This document shows, in pieces, positions 56,352 to 63,041 of a stretch of DNA of 64,000 nt. The notes beneath the pieces are model-generated. The model saw nothing but the letters and a program-made list of their open reading frames with translations, ran no database searches and was not told the origin of the DNA. Position numbers and translations under genes: made by a program. Every line of letters begins with the position of its first letter. The first letter of the stretch is position 1. The stretch is from a virus: IMG/VR virus record IMGVR_UViG_3300042367_000228, positions 308,017 to 372,016 of that record, one strand, 5' to 3'.

Positions 56352-56759
56352 ATGGCTAAAATTATTACTAACACTATCGCAGAAAAAACATTCACAGTTG
56401 CCGGCGTAAGCAACTTAAAAGGTGTGTACAAATTGCGTGTAGCGAACAGCACGGGGCGCGGCAAAGTGTTACAAGCAAACGGGCACACAGACATTAGATT
56501 AATTGAGTTGCCAAACGCAATGACAAAATTGGAAGCTGCGGATTACTTGTACAGCTTGGAGTTTGATACAAAGTTAATTGAGGACAACGATCCATTGGCA
56601 ATATACTTTACGGATATTGATGCGCAACAGGCGTTTGCGGACTTTTACGCTAAAGCTAAAGTGGTAGCACCAACTGTTGCTACAGTAACAGAGGCAGCTG
56701 AGGATGTAGACTTTGCTGAAGCAGCTGAGTTACTGGAAGCTGACTTAGCAGTAGCATAA
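56352..56759 (+). CDS. Paralog pair C, short copy
   Basis: 135 residues, RBS GGAGC. Same N-terminal domain as 36946-37455 (AEKTFTVAGVS, HTDIRLIELPNAMTK) but no Lys/Pro linker; Ala/Glu-rich tail. Function unknown. Confidence 0.66.
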   Translation: MAKIITNTIAEKTFTVAGVSNLKGVYKLRVANSTGRGKVLQANGHTDIRLIELPNAMTKLEAADYLYSLEFDTKLIEDNDPLAIYFTDIDAQQAFADFYAKAKVVAPTVATVTEAAEDVDFAEAAELLEADLAVA

Positions 56760-56766
56760 GGCAAAA

Positions 56767-56778
56767 GGCCCCGCTGTA
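56767..56778 (+). repeat. GGCCCCGCTGTA element, copy 14 (forms a hairpin)
   Basis: Seven bases after the TAA of 56352. GCCCCGC here is complemented by GCGGGGC at 56791, so this copy can fold. Confidence 0.85.
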
Positions 56779-56826
56779 CTATATGTGTATGGCGGGGCGG
56801 TTACTTACTTTATTAGGAGCAATAAG

Positions 56827-56985
56827 ATGAGAGACTTCAAAGATCCATTTGACACTGATGACTTGTTGGAAGACAACAAGGTAAAGCTAACTGATCTGCC
56901 TGTATTGGAATCAGAAGACTGGGATGCCGATGTAGATGACTTCCTAGGTGAGATTGACGATCACAATTGGGACGATTGGGACTAG
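56827..56985 (+). CDS. Small very acidic protein
   Basis: 52 residues, RBS AGGAGC. About 20 acidic residues; Trp-Asp-rich end (HNWDDWD). DNA-mimic-like charge. Confidence 0.58.
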   Translation: MRDFKDPFDTDDLLEDNKVKLTDLPVLESEDWDADVDDFLGEIDDHNWDDWD

Positions 56986-57023
56986 ACACTCCAAAAAAGT
57001 ATGGCAAACGGTAAACAAAGTTC

Positions 57024-57052
57024 TTTACAAGCCGTTTGCTATACTATATAAT
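57024..57052 (+). promoter_or_regulatory. Early promoter
   Basis: TTTACA-17-TATAAT; for 57088. Confidence 0.85.
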
Positions 57053-57087
57053 ATACACTTACTTAACAACAACAAGCGTGTACTACT

Positions 57088-57360
57088 ATGCCAAAAACTA
57101 TTAATCCTGTTGTAATCGCTACCCTCAAACAATGTGTTACTAACTTTAATGCCCAAGCAAAAGAGTATGCTGAAGCAGATGAATGGGACTTTATGGACTT
57201 AGCAATTGAAGATGGCAAGTACAACCAAAAGTGTTTACTTAGTTATATGAAGAGTGGCGACTACGATCAGTTAATCAACTCGCTGGTATATCAAGATACG
57301 CTACCAAGAGAACGAGTTATATATGCAATGATGGAAGCTGGCTGCTATCCAGAGGGGTGA
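57088..57360 (+). CDS. Hypothetical protein
   Basis: 90 residues. No Shine-Dalgarno; leader AAGCGTGTACTACT before ATG, the first of several such starts. Helical; no domain recognised. Confidence 0.6.
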   Translation: MPKTINPVVIATLKQCVTNFNAQAKEYAEADEWDFMDLAIEDGKYNQKCLLSYMKSGDYDQLINSLVYQDTLPRERVIYAMMEAGCYPEG

Positions 57361-57379
57361 TAAACGAGTAACAAAGTTC

Positions 57380-57408
57380 TTTACAACCAGCGCATACTAT
57401 AGTATAAT
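57380..57408 (+). promoter_or_regulatory. Early promoter with ACTATAGT and dyad
   Basis: TTTACA-17-TATAAT; AGCGCATA ... TATGCGCT flank the -10. For 57444. Confidence 0.86.
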
Positions 57409-57443
57409 ATGCGCTTACTTAACTTAATAGCGTGTATAAAACT

Positions 57444-57722
57444 ATGTCAAATTCTCGTATAGCAACATTAAACTCATTCGTAGCAGCCACTAAAGCAACT
57501 GCTATTACCGTCCCATACACTATGTCAACATTCTATCGTCCATGTCCGGGATATGAACTAATCCTAACTGATGGATGGTATAGCTACTTTGCAGACGATA
57601 TTGAAGTAACGAGTGCAGGTGTTATATTTTACCACGACCTCGAAGGCAACTTACACGAAGCAGAGTGGGGCGATGGCGAGGAGTATAGCATACACTGTGA
57701 ACTTGAAGTAGCAACCGCATAA
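57444..57722 (+). CDS. Hypothetical protein
   Basis: 92 residues from ATG; leader AGCGTGTATAAAACT without Shine-Dalgarno (a GTG at 57432 is the alternative). No domain recognised. Confidence 0.6.
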   Translation: MSNSRIATLNSFVAATKATAITVPYTMSTFYRPCPGYELILTDGWYSYFADDIEVTSAGVIFYHDLEGNLHEAEWGDGEEYSIHCELEVATA

Positions 57723-57734
57723 CTCATAACACGG

Positions 57735-57760
57735 CGAGCACCTAGCGTGCTCGTTTTTTT
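57735..57760 (+). terminator. Strong hairpin terminator
   Basis: CGAGCAC ... GTGCTCG followed by seven T. Confidence 0.88.
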
Positions 57761-57761
57761 G

Positions 57762-57870
57762 GTCGTCCCTGAACCGGAATGCCGGTCCTATGAGCTACCA
57801 CCATTTTGGTTTTATTTATCATCGATATATCGGTCCTAGGATATAATCGGCATTCCGGTTCAGGGACGAC
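57762..57870. repeat. 23-base inverted repeat with CCGGAATGCCGG motif
   Basis: 57762-57784 is the exact reverse complement of 57848-57870. Each arm holds ACCGGAATGCCG / CGGCATTCCGGT, and the 63-base interior has TCGATATATCGGTCC (57822-57836). Confidence 0.85.
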
Positions 57871-57901
57871 ACGGGGCGCGGAACTGCGATAAAATTACCA
57901 C

Positions 57902-57930
57902 TTTACAACCAATACGCAGTTTGCTATAAT
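57902..57930 (+). promoter_or_regulatory. Early promoter
   Basis: TTTACA-17-TATAAT; for 57979. Confidence 0.87.
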
Positions 57931-57937
57931 ATGTGCA

Positions 57938-57959
57938 AGTTAGCAATAGTGCTAACTTA
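57938..57959 (+). promoter_or_regulatory. 5'-UTR stem-loop
   Basis: AAGTTAGC-AATAGT-GCTAACTT just before the Shine-Dalgarno-less leader of 57979. Confidence 0.65.
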
Positions 57960-57978
57960 TAACTATAGCGTGTATATT

Positions 57979-58173
57979 ATGCAAAAACAACTATATATCC
58001 CAAGTGCCGCACGTATTGCTTACATTAACACGCTTACACGCCGTTTGCGTACACAAGCCAAAAACTCTAAATCGTTTCTCGAAACAAACAATGCAATCAA
58101 CAAGTTCTATGTAGAGGAACTTGAAGCTGCGGACGCAGTAGCGCGTGGCGAATATGTAGAACACGCAGGATAA
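57979..58173 (+). CDS. Hypothetical basic helical protein
   Basis: 64 residues; leader TAGCGTGTATATT then ATG, no Shine-Dalgarno. Basic helix (LTRRLRTQAKNSK). Confidence 0.58.
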   Translation: MQKQLYIPSAARIAYINTLTRRLRTQAKNSKSFLETNNAINKFYVEELEAADAVARGEYVEHAG

Positions 58174-58180
58174 AAACTGC

Positions 58181-58209
58181 TTGCTAACTTGTACATAGTT
58201 TGCTATAAT
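58181..58209 (+). promoter_or_regulatory. Early promoter inside a long dyad
   Basis: TTGCTA-17-TATAAT. TTGCTAACTTG (58181) is complemented by CAAGTTAGCAA (58215), plus ACATA/TATGT inside. For 58273. Confidence 0.88.
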
Positions 58210-58272
58210 ATGTGCAAGTTAGCAATGTTGCTAACTGTTACAAAACTTTATATAACTTTCGGAGCGTATCGT

Positions 58273-58677
58273 ATGTCAAAATTACTAAAAAACACTGTTA
58301 ACGCAATTAACGCAATAGTAAACAGCAAAACCGAGGAGTTCAAGCTTCCAGCTTATGTGGTGCTTGCTGATGTTAAACGACGCAACGCGGAAAACGAATG
58401 CTTGTACAACGAACAGCAGTTACTTGCTGGGGAAGCGTTGTTAGCAGGTATTGAGGATGTGTACTTATGCAGTAGAGTTTTTTTGAACTACAGACAACGC
58501 TTTATTGCAGTTAAAGTCAACGCACCGAGCTTTAAGGACAAAGTAAGTTTACGCGCTGCGAAACTAGATGCGTGGTGCGATGCAAACGGCATTGTTAAGG
58601 AGTATACGAGACACGGACACATTGTATACAGAGCTAACACGGACGCACTGGATAACATAAGCACAGTGGCTGCATAG
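58273..58677 (+). CDS. Hypothetical protein
   Basis: 134 residues, RBS CGGAGC. Mixed alpha/beta, basic; stop TAG merges into a GGCCCC element. No domain recognised. Confidence 0.62.
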   Translation: MSKLLKNTVNAINAIVNSKTEEFKLPAYVVLADVKRRNAENECLYNEQQLLAGEALLAGIEDVYLCSRVFLNYRQRFIAVKVNAPSFKDKVSLRAAKLDAWCDANGIVKEYTRHGHIVYRANTDALDNISTVAA

Positions 58678-58688
58678 GCCCCGCTGTA
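58677..58688 (+). repeat. GGCCCCGCTGTA element, copy 15
   Basis: Its first G is the G of the TAG stop of 58273-58677. Confidence 0.88.
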
Positions 58689-58726
58689 CATATACACACG
58701 CGCAGGCTACACGGTAAACAAAGTGC

Positions 58727-58755
58727 TTGCAATGCGCGTGTGTATAGCGTATAAT
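58727..58755 (+). promoter_or_regulatory. Early promoter
   Basis: TTGCAA-17-TATAAT; for 58788. Confidence 0.86.
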
Positions 58756-58787
58756 ATGTTTTTACATTAAAGCAAAACGGAGCGCAA

Positions 58788-58943
58788 ATGCAATACAATA
58801 ACACTTACCCACAACGCCCATATTGCACTACGTGCGGGGACTTAGAGGTACTATACAACATGGAAACAGATGAGCTTGAACCATGTTGGGATTGTGAGCA
58901 AACTGAATCAAATGACTTTAACGATAAAGCGGAGCGTGTATAA
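58788..58943 (+). CDS. Small zinc-ribbon-like protein
   Basis: 51 residues, RBS GGAGC. YCTTCGDLE and PCWDCEQ give four Cys. TAATG overlap with the next gene. Confidence 0.62.
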   Translation: MQYNNTYPQRPYCTTCGDLEVLYNMETDELEPCWDCEQTESNDFNDKAERV

Positions 58944-59209
58944 TGGCAACAGGTATCATGAACAACGAAGTTAAACAAAAACAAGCAGCCGAACTAGCTC
59001 AACGCGTAGCAATGTTCTTAGCAACCGGCGGCGCAATTAAAACGACTAAAACGGGACGCAGAGGACGCACAACTGTTTCACAAGTCCACACTCCCCGAGT
59101 TGTGGTAGTAGAGAAACAACGATACACATGGGACGAGGCTACACAGGATTTGGCATCAATGGGCTTGTTGGACAAACAGGTAAAAGCTGCTATCAAAGCA
59201 CGCCGATAG
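58943..59209 (+). CDS. Hypothetical basic protein
   Basis: 88 residues; its RBS GGAGC lies in the preceding gene. Basic centre (KTTKTGRRGRTT). No domain recognised. Confidence 0.6.
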   Translation: MATGIMNNEVKQKQAAELAQRVAMFLATGGAIKTTKTGRRGRTTVSQVHTPRVVVVEKQRYTWDEATQDLASMGLLDKQVKAAIKARR

Positions 59210-59218
59210 GAGAGCAAC

Positions 59219-59584
59219 ATGACTATACAGACGCAGTTGAGAAACCATATTAAGTTTCTAAGTACCTTAAATGAGAACTTAGATGCAATCCACAACTCCA
59301 TACAAGAGAACAATGAAGTGTTCCGGTTAGTATCGAGTGGCTTCCAAAGACTCCCTGCTAAGGATCGCAAGACAGCTTCGAAAGTAATGTTAGATCAAAT
59401 ATCAATACACACTAACTGCCAGCAAATGGATGTAGTCACAATAGTCGAGCAACTCCATTATACAAGTTTAATCGGTACAGTGAGTACAACGGAAAGTGAT
59501 GTGTATGACTTAGTGTACTGCATTGATATTCCAACAATGATCAATCGTATGAAACATCAACACGCCAGTTTAATGACAATGTAG
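59219..59584 (+). CDS. Hypothetical protein
   Basis: 121 residues, RBS AGGAGAG. Helical; no domain recognised. Confidence 0.6.
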   Translation: MTIQTQLRNHIKFLSTLNENLDAIHNSIQENNEVFRLVSSGFQRLPAKDRKTASKVMLDQISIHTNCQQMDVVTIVEQLHYTSLIGTVSTTESDVYDLVYCIDIPTMINRMKHQHASLMTM

Positions 59585-59596
59585 AAACTCCGTTGA

Positions 59597-59624
59597 ACGG
59601 GCGCAGTGATGCGCTCGTTTTTTT
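59597..59624 (+). terminator. Strong hairpin terminator
   Basis: ACGGGCGCA-GTGA-TGCGCTCGT followed by six T. Confidence 0.87.
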
Positions 59625-59638
59625 GAACAGTATTATAA

Positions 59639-59650
59639 CCGGCATTCCGG
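59639..59650. repeat. CCGGCATTCCGG site
   Basis: Palindrome-like 12-mer of the right-end family, next to copy 16 of the GGCCCC element. Confidence 0.75.
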
Positions 59651-59654
59651 ATAG

Positions 59655-59665
59655 ACCCCGCTGTA
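59655..59665 (+). repeat. ACCCCGCTGTA element, copy 16
   Basis: Truncated copy between two CGGCATTCCGG sites. Confidence 0.75.
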
Positions 59666-59676
59666 TATGTGTGTAC

Positions 59677-59754
59677 CGGCATTCCGGTCCGTGGTTGAAT
59701 CAGTTAATCGGCATTCCGGTCCGTGGTTGAATCAGTTAATCGGCATTCCGGTCC
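59677..59754 (+). repeat. 32-base tandem repeat carrying CGGCATTCCGGTCC
   Basis: Two perfect 32-base units (59677-59708, 59709-59740) and a partial third; each begins CGGCATTCCGGTCC. Confidence 0.88.
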
Positions 59755-59802
59755 AGGGACAATTCCATATGCATCACCGGCATATCGCATACGTGATCAC
59801 AC

Positions 59803-59832
59803 GGATATAAACTTGTAAAATAAATTTGCATT
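59803..59832 (+). repeat. 30-base direct repeat upstream of promoter (copy a)
   Basis: Same sequence at 60860-60889, ending in the TTTGCAT -35 region of each promoter; includes TATAAACTTG and AAAATAAATTTGCA. Confidence 0.8.
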
Positions 59833-59853
59833 GTTTGTTGTTTACTGTATAAT
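59826..59853 (+). promoter_or_regulatory. Early promoter
   Basis: TTGCAT-16-TATAAT (17 if TTTGCA); GTAGCAATATTGCTAC stem-loop follows. For 59898. Confidence 0.78.
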
Positions 59854-59897
59854 AAGCATTGTAGCAATATTGCTACGTTAACTTAAAAGTGTATATT

Positions 59898-60248
59898 ATG
59901 CAAACATTAAACACAGCAACAAAAAACGCAATTAACACAACAACAGCTAACACAAGCAAAGTGCCCGGAATGTATCCGAGCAACACGAGTATACTGGCAC
60001 TATTGGCGGACGCTGGGTTTGCCGAAGAGTGGAGCACAACGACACATCCGACGCACGTGGTATTAAAGATAGCAGCGATATACAACGAGCATAAGGCAGC
60101 AGTTGAGGACATTTGGAATAACGATGCTGCAATGGATGCGTGTATAGCGGAAGTTGAGGAGCATGCGGACTTAGTGGACTACATAAACTACACGGCACTG
60201 CAGGACGCAGTGTTTGTGTACGATTGCTTATGCTGCAGCGGACTATAG
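59898..60248 (+). CDS. Hypothetical acidic protein
   Basis: 116 residues from ATG after GTGTATATT, no Shine-Dalgarno. Thr/Asn-rich start, Cys at the end (VYDCLCCSGL). Confidence 0.58.
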   Translation: MQTLNTATKNAINTTTANTSKVPGMYPSNTSILALLADAGFAEEWSTTTHPTHVVLKIAAIYNEHKAAVEDIWNNDAAMDACIAEVEEHADLVDYINYTALQDAVFVYDCLCCSGL

Positions 60249-60309
60249 AGTAACACGAAGCACACGGACGTGCAAACAAACTAACTTAATGATAATTTGG
60301 AGCGTAAAG

Positions 60310-60483
60310 ATGAAAACGGTACAAGAATATACAGCAGTATTGAGCGCAAGACTAATTGATACACGAAGCCGTAGACAAGCCGAACGCACACGGGATGCCA
60401 TACTACGCGAACGCCGCGAGAATAAAGAAACAATGAAGTATGCGGACTTTGTGGCGCTTAGAGCTAGCGCGTTAGTAGACTAA
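60310..60483 (+). CDS. Hypothetical basic helical protein
   Basis: 57 residues, RBS TGGAGC. Arg-rich (RSRRQAERTRDAILRERRE). Confidence 0.6.
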   Translation: MKTVQEYTAVLSARLIDTRSRRQAERTRDAILRERRENKETMKYADFVALRASALVD

Positions 60484-60497
60484 TTGGAGAGCGAACA

Positions 60498-60704
60498 ATG
60501 ACTACGCTATTTGTTTTGAAAGTTATGATGTTTATTGGCGCACAGGAAATTGAGAACACATTCATATATCCAACTGAAGCGGAGTGCCAACAACACCGGG
60601 CGATGGAAGTACAGCTACTAGACAGACTGAACGAAACGGTACTAACAGGGTACGCGACACGATGCGATGTGGCAAAGGACAGTGATATGGTTAACACGAA
60701 GTAG
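60498..60704 (+). CDS. Hypothetical protein with N-terminal hydrophobic segment
   Basis: 68 residues, RBS TGGAG. MTTLFVLKVMMFIGAQE could be a signal or strand; two Cys (EAECQQH, ATRCDV). Resembles small phage proteins with 'Y-x-T-x-x-x-C' of unknown role. Confidence 0.58.
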   Translation: MTTLFVLKVMMFIGAQEIENTFIYPTEAECQQHRAMEVQLLDRLNETVLTGYATRCDVAKDSDMVNTK

Positions 60705-60718
60705 TGATTTGTGAACTA

Positions 60719-60743
60719 ACGGGCACTTCGGTGCTCGTTTTTT
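60719..60743 (+). terminator. Terminator with TTCG loop
   Basis: ACGGGCAC-TTCG-GTGCTCGT plus six T. Confidence 0.9.
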
Positions 60744-60760
60744 ATGGCATGTCATTATTC

Positions 60761-60839
60761 GACATATCGGTCTCGGGACACAATCGATATATCGGTACAG
60801 ACATAGCATCGGCATTCCGGTTTCTCGATATATCGGTCC
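60761..60839 (+). repeat. Cluster of four CG-x-AT-x-CGGT sites
   Basis: GACATATCGGTC (60761), TCGATATATCGGTA (60784), TCGGCATTCCGGTT (60809), TCGATATATCGGTCC (60825): two versions of one semi-palindromic site. Confidence 0.8.
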
Positions 60840-60859
60840 TTCGGCGGCTGCGGATCCAT

Positions 60860-60889
60860 GGATATAAACTTGTAAAATAAATTTGCATT
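60860..60889 (+). repeat. 30-base direct repeat upstream of promoter (copy b)
   Basis: Identical to 59803-59832. Confidence 0.8.
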
Positions 60890-60910
60890 TTGTTTTTACT
60901 ATGCTATACT
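60883..60910 (+). promoter_or_regulatory. Early promoter
   Basis: TTGCAT-16-TATACT; GTTAGC-AATAAC-GCTAAC stem-loop follows at about 60919. For 60963. Confidence 0.78.
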
Positions 60911-60962
60911 ATGTGCAAGTTAGCAATAACGCTAACTGTTAACTTAACTATAGTACACTACA

Positions 60963-61148
60963 ATGCAAAATACTAAACAACAACAAGTTACACGTTTTTT
61001 AAACAAACAAGCGCAAGCACACAAACAACAATACAGCACTGCGGCACAAACGGGCTTTATGGATCACGTAGTAACAGCTTTGGAGTTTATGATTGTTGCG
61101 GTTCCGTTTGCTATTGCAATAGTTGGATTTTGCGGTGCATTTAATTAA
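60963..61148 (+). CDS. Tail-anchored membrane protein
   Basis: 61 residues, Gln-rich N-half, C-terminal membrane helix (FMIVAVPFAIAIVGFCGAF). No Shine-Dalgarno (leader CTATAGTACACTACA). Confidence 0.6.
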   Translation: MQNTKQQQVTRFLNKQAQAHKQQYSTAAQTGFMDHVVTALEFMIVAVPFAIAIVGFCGAFN

Positions 61149-61158
61149 TAAAAAACGC

Positions 61159-61186
61159 TTGCAATTTAAAATAACAAGCGTATAAT
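61159..61186 (+). promoter_or_regulatory. Early promoter
   Basis: TTGCAA-16-TATAAT; CGCTTG ... CAAGCG dyad around the spacer and GCGTGTTAA ... TTTAACACGC stem-loop in the leader. For 61253. Confidence 0.76.
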
Positions 61187-61252
61187 ATAAAGCGTGTTAA
61201 GCAATAACGTTTAACACGCGCTTTTTAACAATTTAACTATAGTGTGTATATT

Positions 61253-61612
61253 ATGCAAACAATAACAGCTACGTGCAAACAAGCACAAAAAAACAGTAAT
61301 AACGCAATGCAACAAGCAATGCTGCAAGTGCTTAATGCTTATGTTGCAACAAACAAAGTAACAGCAACAAAGCAAAAACACGCTAAAAAAGTAACTTACA
61401 CAGCAAATAAAAACTATGTTTTATGCTATGTAACACGCGCTTTTGTTGCAAATATTTGTTTTGCAAGTGCTAACAGTGTAAGTTATACGCTAACACTTGC
61501 GCAAAATGCTAACTTAACGCAAGCAAATATTAACAATGCTTACATTAAGTGTGTAACTAAAAAAACGTTTAACAAGTATGTTAACAAAGTTAAAAACACT
61601 GTAATTAACTAA
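61253..61612 (+). CDS. Asn/Lys-rich basic protein
   Basis: 119 residues from ATG after GTGTGTATATT, no Shine-Dalgarno. Biased to Asn, Lys, Ala, Thr with GCAAAC/AACAAA codons; a very skewed composition against its neighbours. Confidence 0.6.
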   Translation: MQTITATCKQAQKNSNNAMQQAMLQVLNAYVATNKVTATKQKHAKKVTYTANKNYVLCYVTRAFVANICFASANSVSYTLTLAQNANLTQANINNAYIKCVTKKTFNKYVNKVKNTVIN

Positions 61613-61621
61613 GCAATAAAT

Positions 61622-61655
61622 AATGCAAGCACTTTTTACAGTGCTTGCATTTTAA
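61622..61655 (+). terminator. Hairpin terminator
   Basis: AATGCAAGCACT ... AGTGCTTGCATTTT. Confidence 0.85.
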
Positions 61656-61678
61656 CACTACAAATAGGAGTAACGACA

Positions 61679-61756
61679 ATGGCAAGACGATCAGACCGAG
61701 CAACTACAGCAAACAAAAAAGCAGTTCGTCGAGTACTAAGACGTAACAAGAAGTAG
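61679..61756 (+). CDS. Very small basic peptide
   Basis: 25 residues, RBS AGGAG. MARRSDRATTANKKAVRRVL, nearly half Arg/Lys. A short nucleic-acid-binding peptide is possible. Confidence 0.5.
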   Translation: MARRSDRATTANKKAVRRVLRRNKK

Positions 61757-61762
61757 TAAATA

Positions 61763-61774
61763 GGCCCCGCTGTA
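61763..61774 (+). repeat. GGCCCCGCTGTA element, copy 17
   Basis: Six bases after the stop of the 25-residue gene; followed by GCAT as in copy 4. Confidence 0.85.
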
Positions 61775-61810
61775 GCATTACATGATATTGAAACGTATGG
61801 CACACATTGA

Positions 61811-61820
61811 CCCCGCTGTA
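61811..61820 (+). repeat. CCCCGCTGTA element, copy 18
   Basis: Preceded by TTGA rather than AGG. Confidence 0.75.
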
Positions 61821-61935
61821 CGGATACCTTAACTAACATTTCTATCTACCATACCTAATACACACGCTCCACTTAACCCTGTATGTGCCGCATAACACAT
61901 ATGGGGTTTCCTTTTGATCGATCCATCAAACATAA

Positions 61936-61948
61936 CGGCATTCCGGTC
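61936..61948 (+). repeat. CGGCATTCCGGTC site
   Basis: Single copy of the right-end motif. Confidence 0.75.
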
Positions 61949-61992
61949 ATTGGAGACTCTTGGAGGTTTGGTATTCGATAAACTAACTATAC

Positions 61993-62022
61993 TTGACTAT
62001 TCGAAATGCCATATGCTATAAT
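61993..62022 (+). promoter_or_regulatory. Promoter followed at once by an element
   Basis: TTGACT-18-TATAAT; the element CCCCGCTGTA begins two bases after the -10, at the expected transcription start. Confidence 0.6.
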
Positions 62023-62023
62023 A

Positions 62024-62033
62024 CCCCGCTGTA
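62024..62033 (+). repeat. CCCCGCTGTA element, copy 19
   Basis: Directly downstream of a TATAAT box. Confidence 0.75.
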
Positions 62034-62248
62034 ACATAGCACGTTTTAGTATATGCGTGTAACACTTACACAATATTAAAACAATATATGTAAAATTTAC
62101 GTTTTAACGCATGTACACAGCACGTTTATACACTAAGCAATACAGCTATAGCACTATACACAATAAAACAGCTTACACGCAAATTTTGCGCTAGTTAGTA
62201 TGGATTGTATGATATTCCATATAGAGGAATCACCATGCTATATCAATA

Positions 62249-62258
62249 CCCCGCTGTA
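62249..62258 (+). repeat. CCCCGCTGTA element, copy 20
   Basis: Preceded by ATA as in copy 19. Confidence 0.75.
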
Positions 62259-62281
62259 AGGTTACACGGTTAAACACATAC

Positions 62282-62310
62282 TTGCATTTTATACGTTTAC
62301 TTGCTATAAT
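62282..62310 (+). promoter_or_regulatory. Early promoter
   Basis: TTGCAT-17-TATAAT; for 62342. Confidence 0.84.
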
Positions 62311-62341
62311 ATATTTTTTTAACTTACTTACTATAACAACA

Positions 62342-62476
62342 ATGCTAACACAAAAATTATATATGTATAACATGTCCAGCGCAACCAAATTGCGTGTAAT
62401 GATGACACACGGTGATGCAGCCGCTAGACTAATCACAAAGGTTAAACGAGTTAAAGGATATCAGGCCCCGCTGTAG
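62342..62476 (+). CDS. Small basic protein ending in a GGCCCC element
   Basis: 44 residues, no clear Shine-Dalgarno. The last four residues Q-A-P-L and stop TAG come from CAGGCCCCGCTGTAG. Confidence 0.52.
   Translation: MLTQKLYMYNMSSATKLRVMMTHGDAAARLITKVKRVKGYQAPL
62464..62475 (+). repeat. GGCCCCGCTGTA element, copy 21 (in-frame, gives stop)
   Basis: Read in the third frame relative to copies 7 and 9; its TA plus the next G forms the stop of 62342-62476. Confidence 0.88.
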
Positions 62477-62751
62477 GATCGTGTGGGCAGGCTAGGATTG
62501 AACAGGCATCTGGTTAGGTGCCTGATACACACAAACTATGCAACCGGAATGCCGATAGCTTTTATTATATCTAAACCGATATGTCGATGAAGGTACAGTG
62601 GAACGGATTGGTAGGTGCATGGATGGTATTAGAATGGAACGATTTGACATCGAATGGTTGACATCGGTACCGGCCGTTATGGTGTATACGATTACGGTAC
62701 GAATTAAGTGTGTGTTTTATTATGCACTGTTTTGGTGCTATAAAACAAAAT
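62477..62751. other. Gene-free interval between convergent regions
   Basis: Holds ACCGGAATGCCGA (62543) and ACCGATATGTCGA (62575), inverted copies of the right-end motif, then A/T-rich sequence; no gene seen. Confidence 0.5.
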
Positions 62752-62779
62752 AAAAAAGTGCAACCCTTTCGAGTTGCAC
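62752..62779 (-). terminator. Leftward terminator
   Basis: Minus strand GTGCAAC ... GTTGCAC followed by TTTTTT, after the 61-residue gene. Confidence 0.82.
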
Positions 62780-62789
62780 TCATTTGGTG

Positions 62790-62975
62790 CTATCTGTAAA
62801 TTAAAGGCATTGATAACACGCTAATACGTTCGCCATTACGCATTAAAAGAATGCGCCCACCTGTTTTGTCATTGTCTAACACTCGCACAATATTACGCGC
62901 GTCAATGTCTACAATCTCTTGGCACTCATTTGGTGCAATGGTGTCAAATAACCCGTTATTTAATAATACTTTCAT
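62790..62975 (-). CDS. Hypothetical protein
   Basis: 61 residues, minus strand. Beta-rich (GGRILLMRNGERISVL). Flanked by its own terminators; style differs from the leftward genes at the other end. Confidence 0.6.
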   Translation of the reverse strand: MKVLLNNGLFDTIAPNECQEIVDIDARNIVRVLDNDKTGGRILLMRNGERISVLSMPLIYR

Positions 62976-62997
62976 GTTTTAAATTCCTTAAATGAGT

Positions 62998-63029
62998 TAA
63001 AAAAGTGCATCATCTTATTGATGATGCAC
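62998..63029 (-). terminator. Leftward terminator
   Basis: Minus strand GTGCATCATC ... GATGATGCAC then TTTTT; between the two minus genes. Confidence 0.82.
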
Positions 63030-63041
63030 TATTGTGAAGCG

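Larger units (their letters stand above)
61757..62341 (+). other. Gene-free interval with four GGCCCC-type elements
   Basis: Elements at 61763, 61811, 62024 and 62249, a CGGCATTCCGGTC site at 61936, and two promoters; no credible gene. The densest element cluster in the window. Confidence 0.5.

Noticed and set aside
57762-57870. CRISPR array
   Set aside because: Repeats are few, unevenly spaced and in both orientations; no spacer pattern or cas gene.
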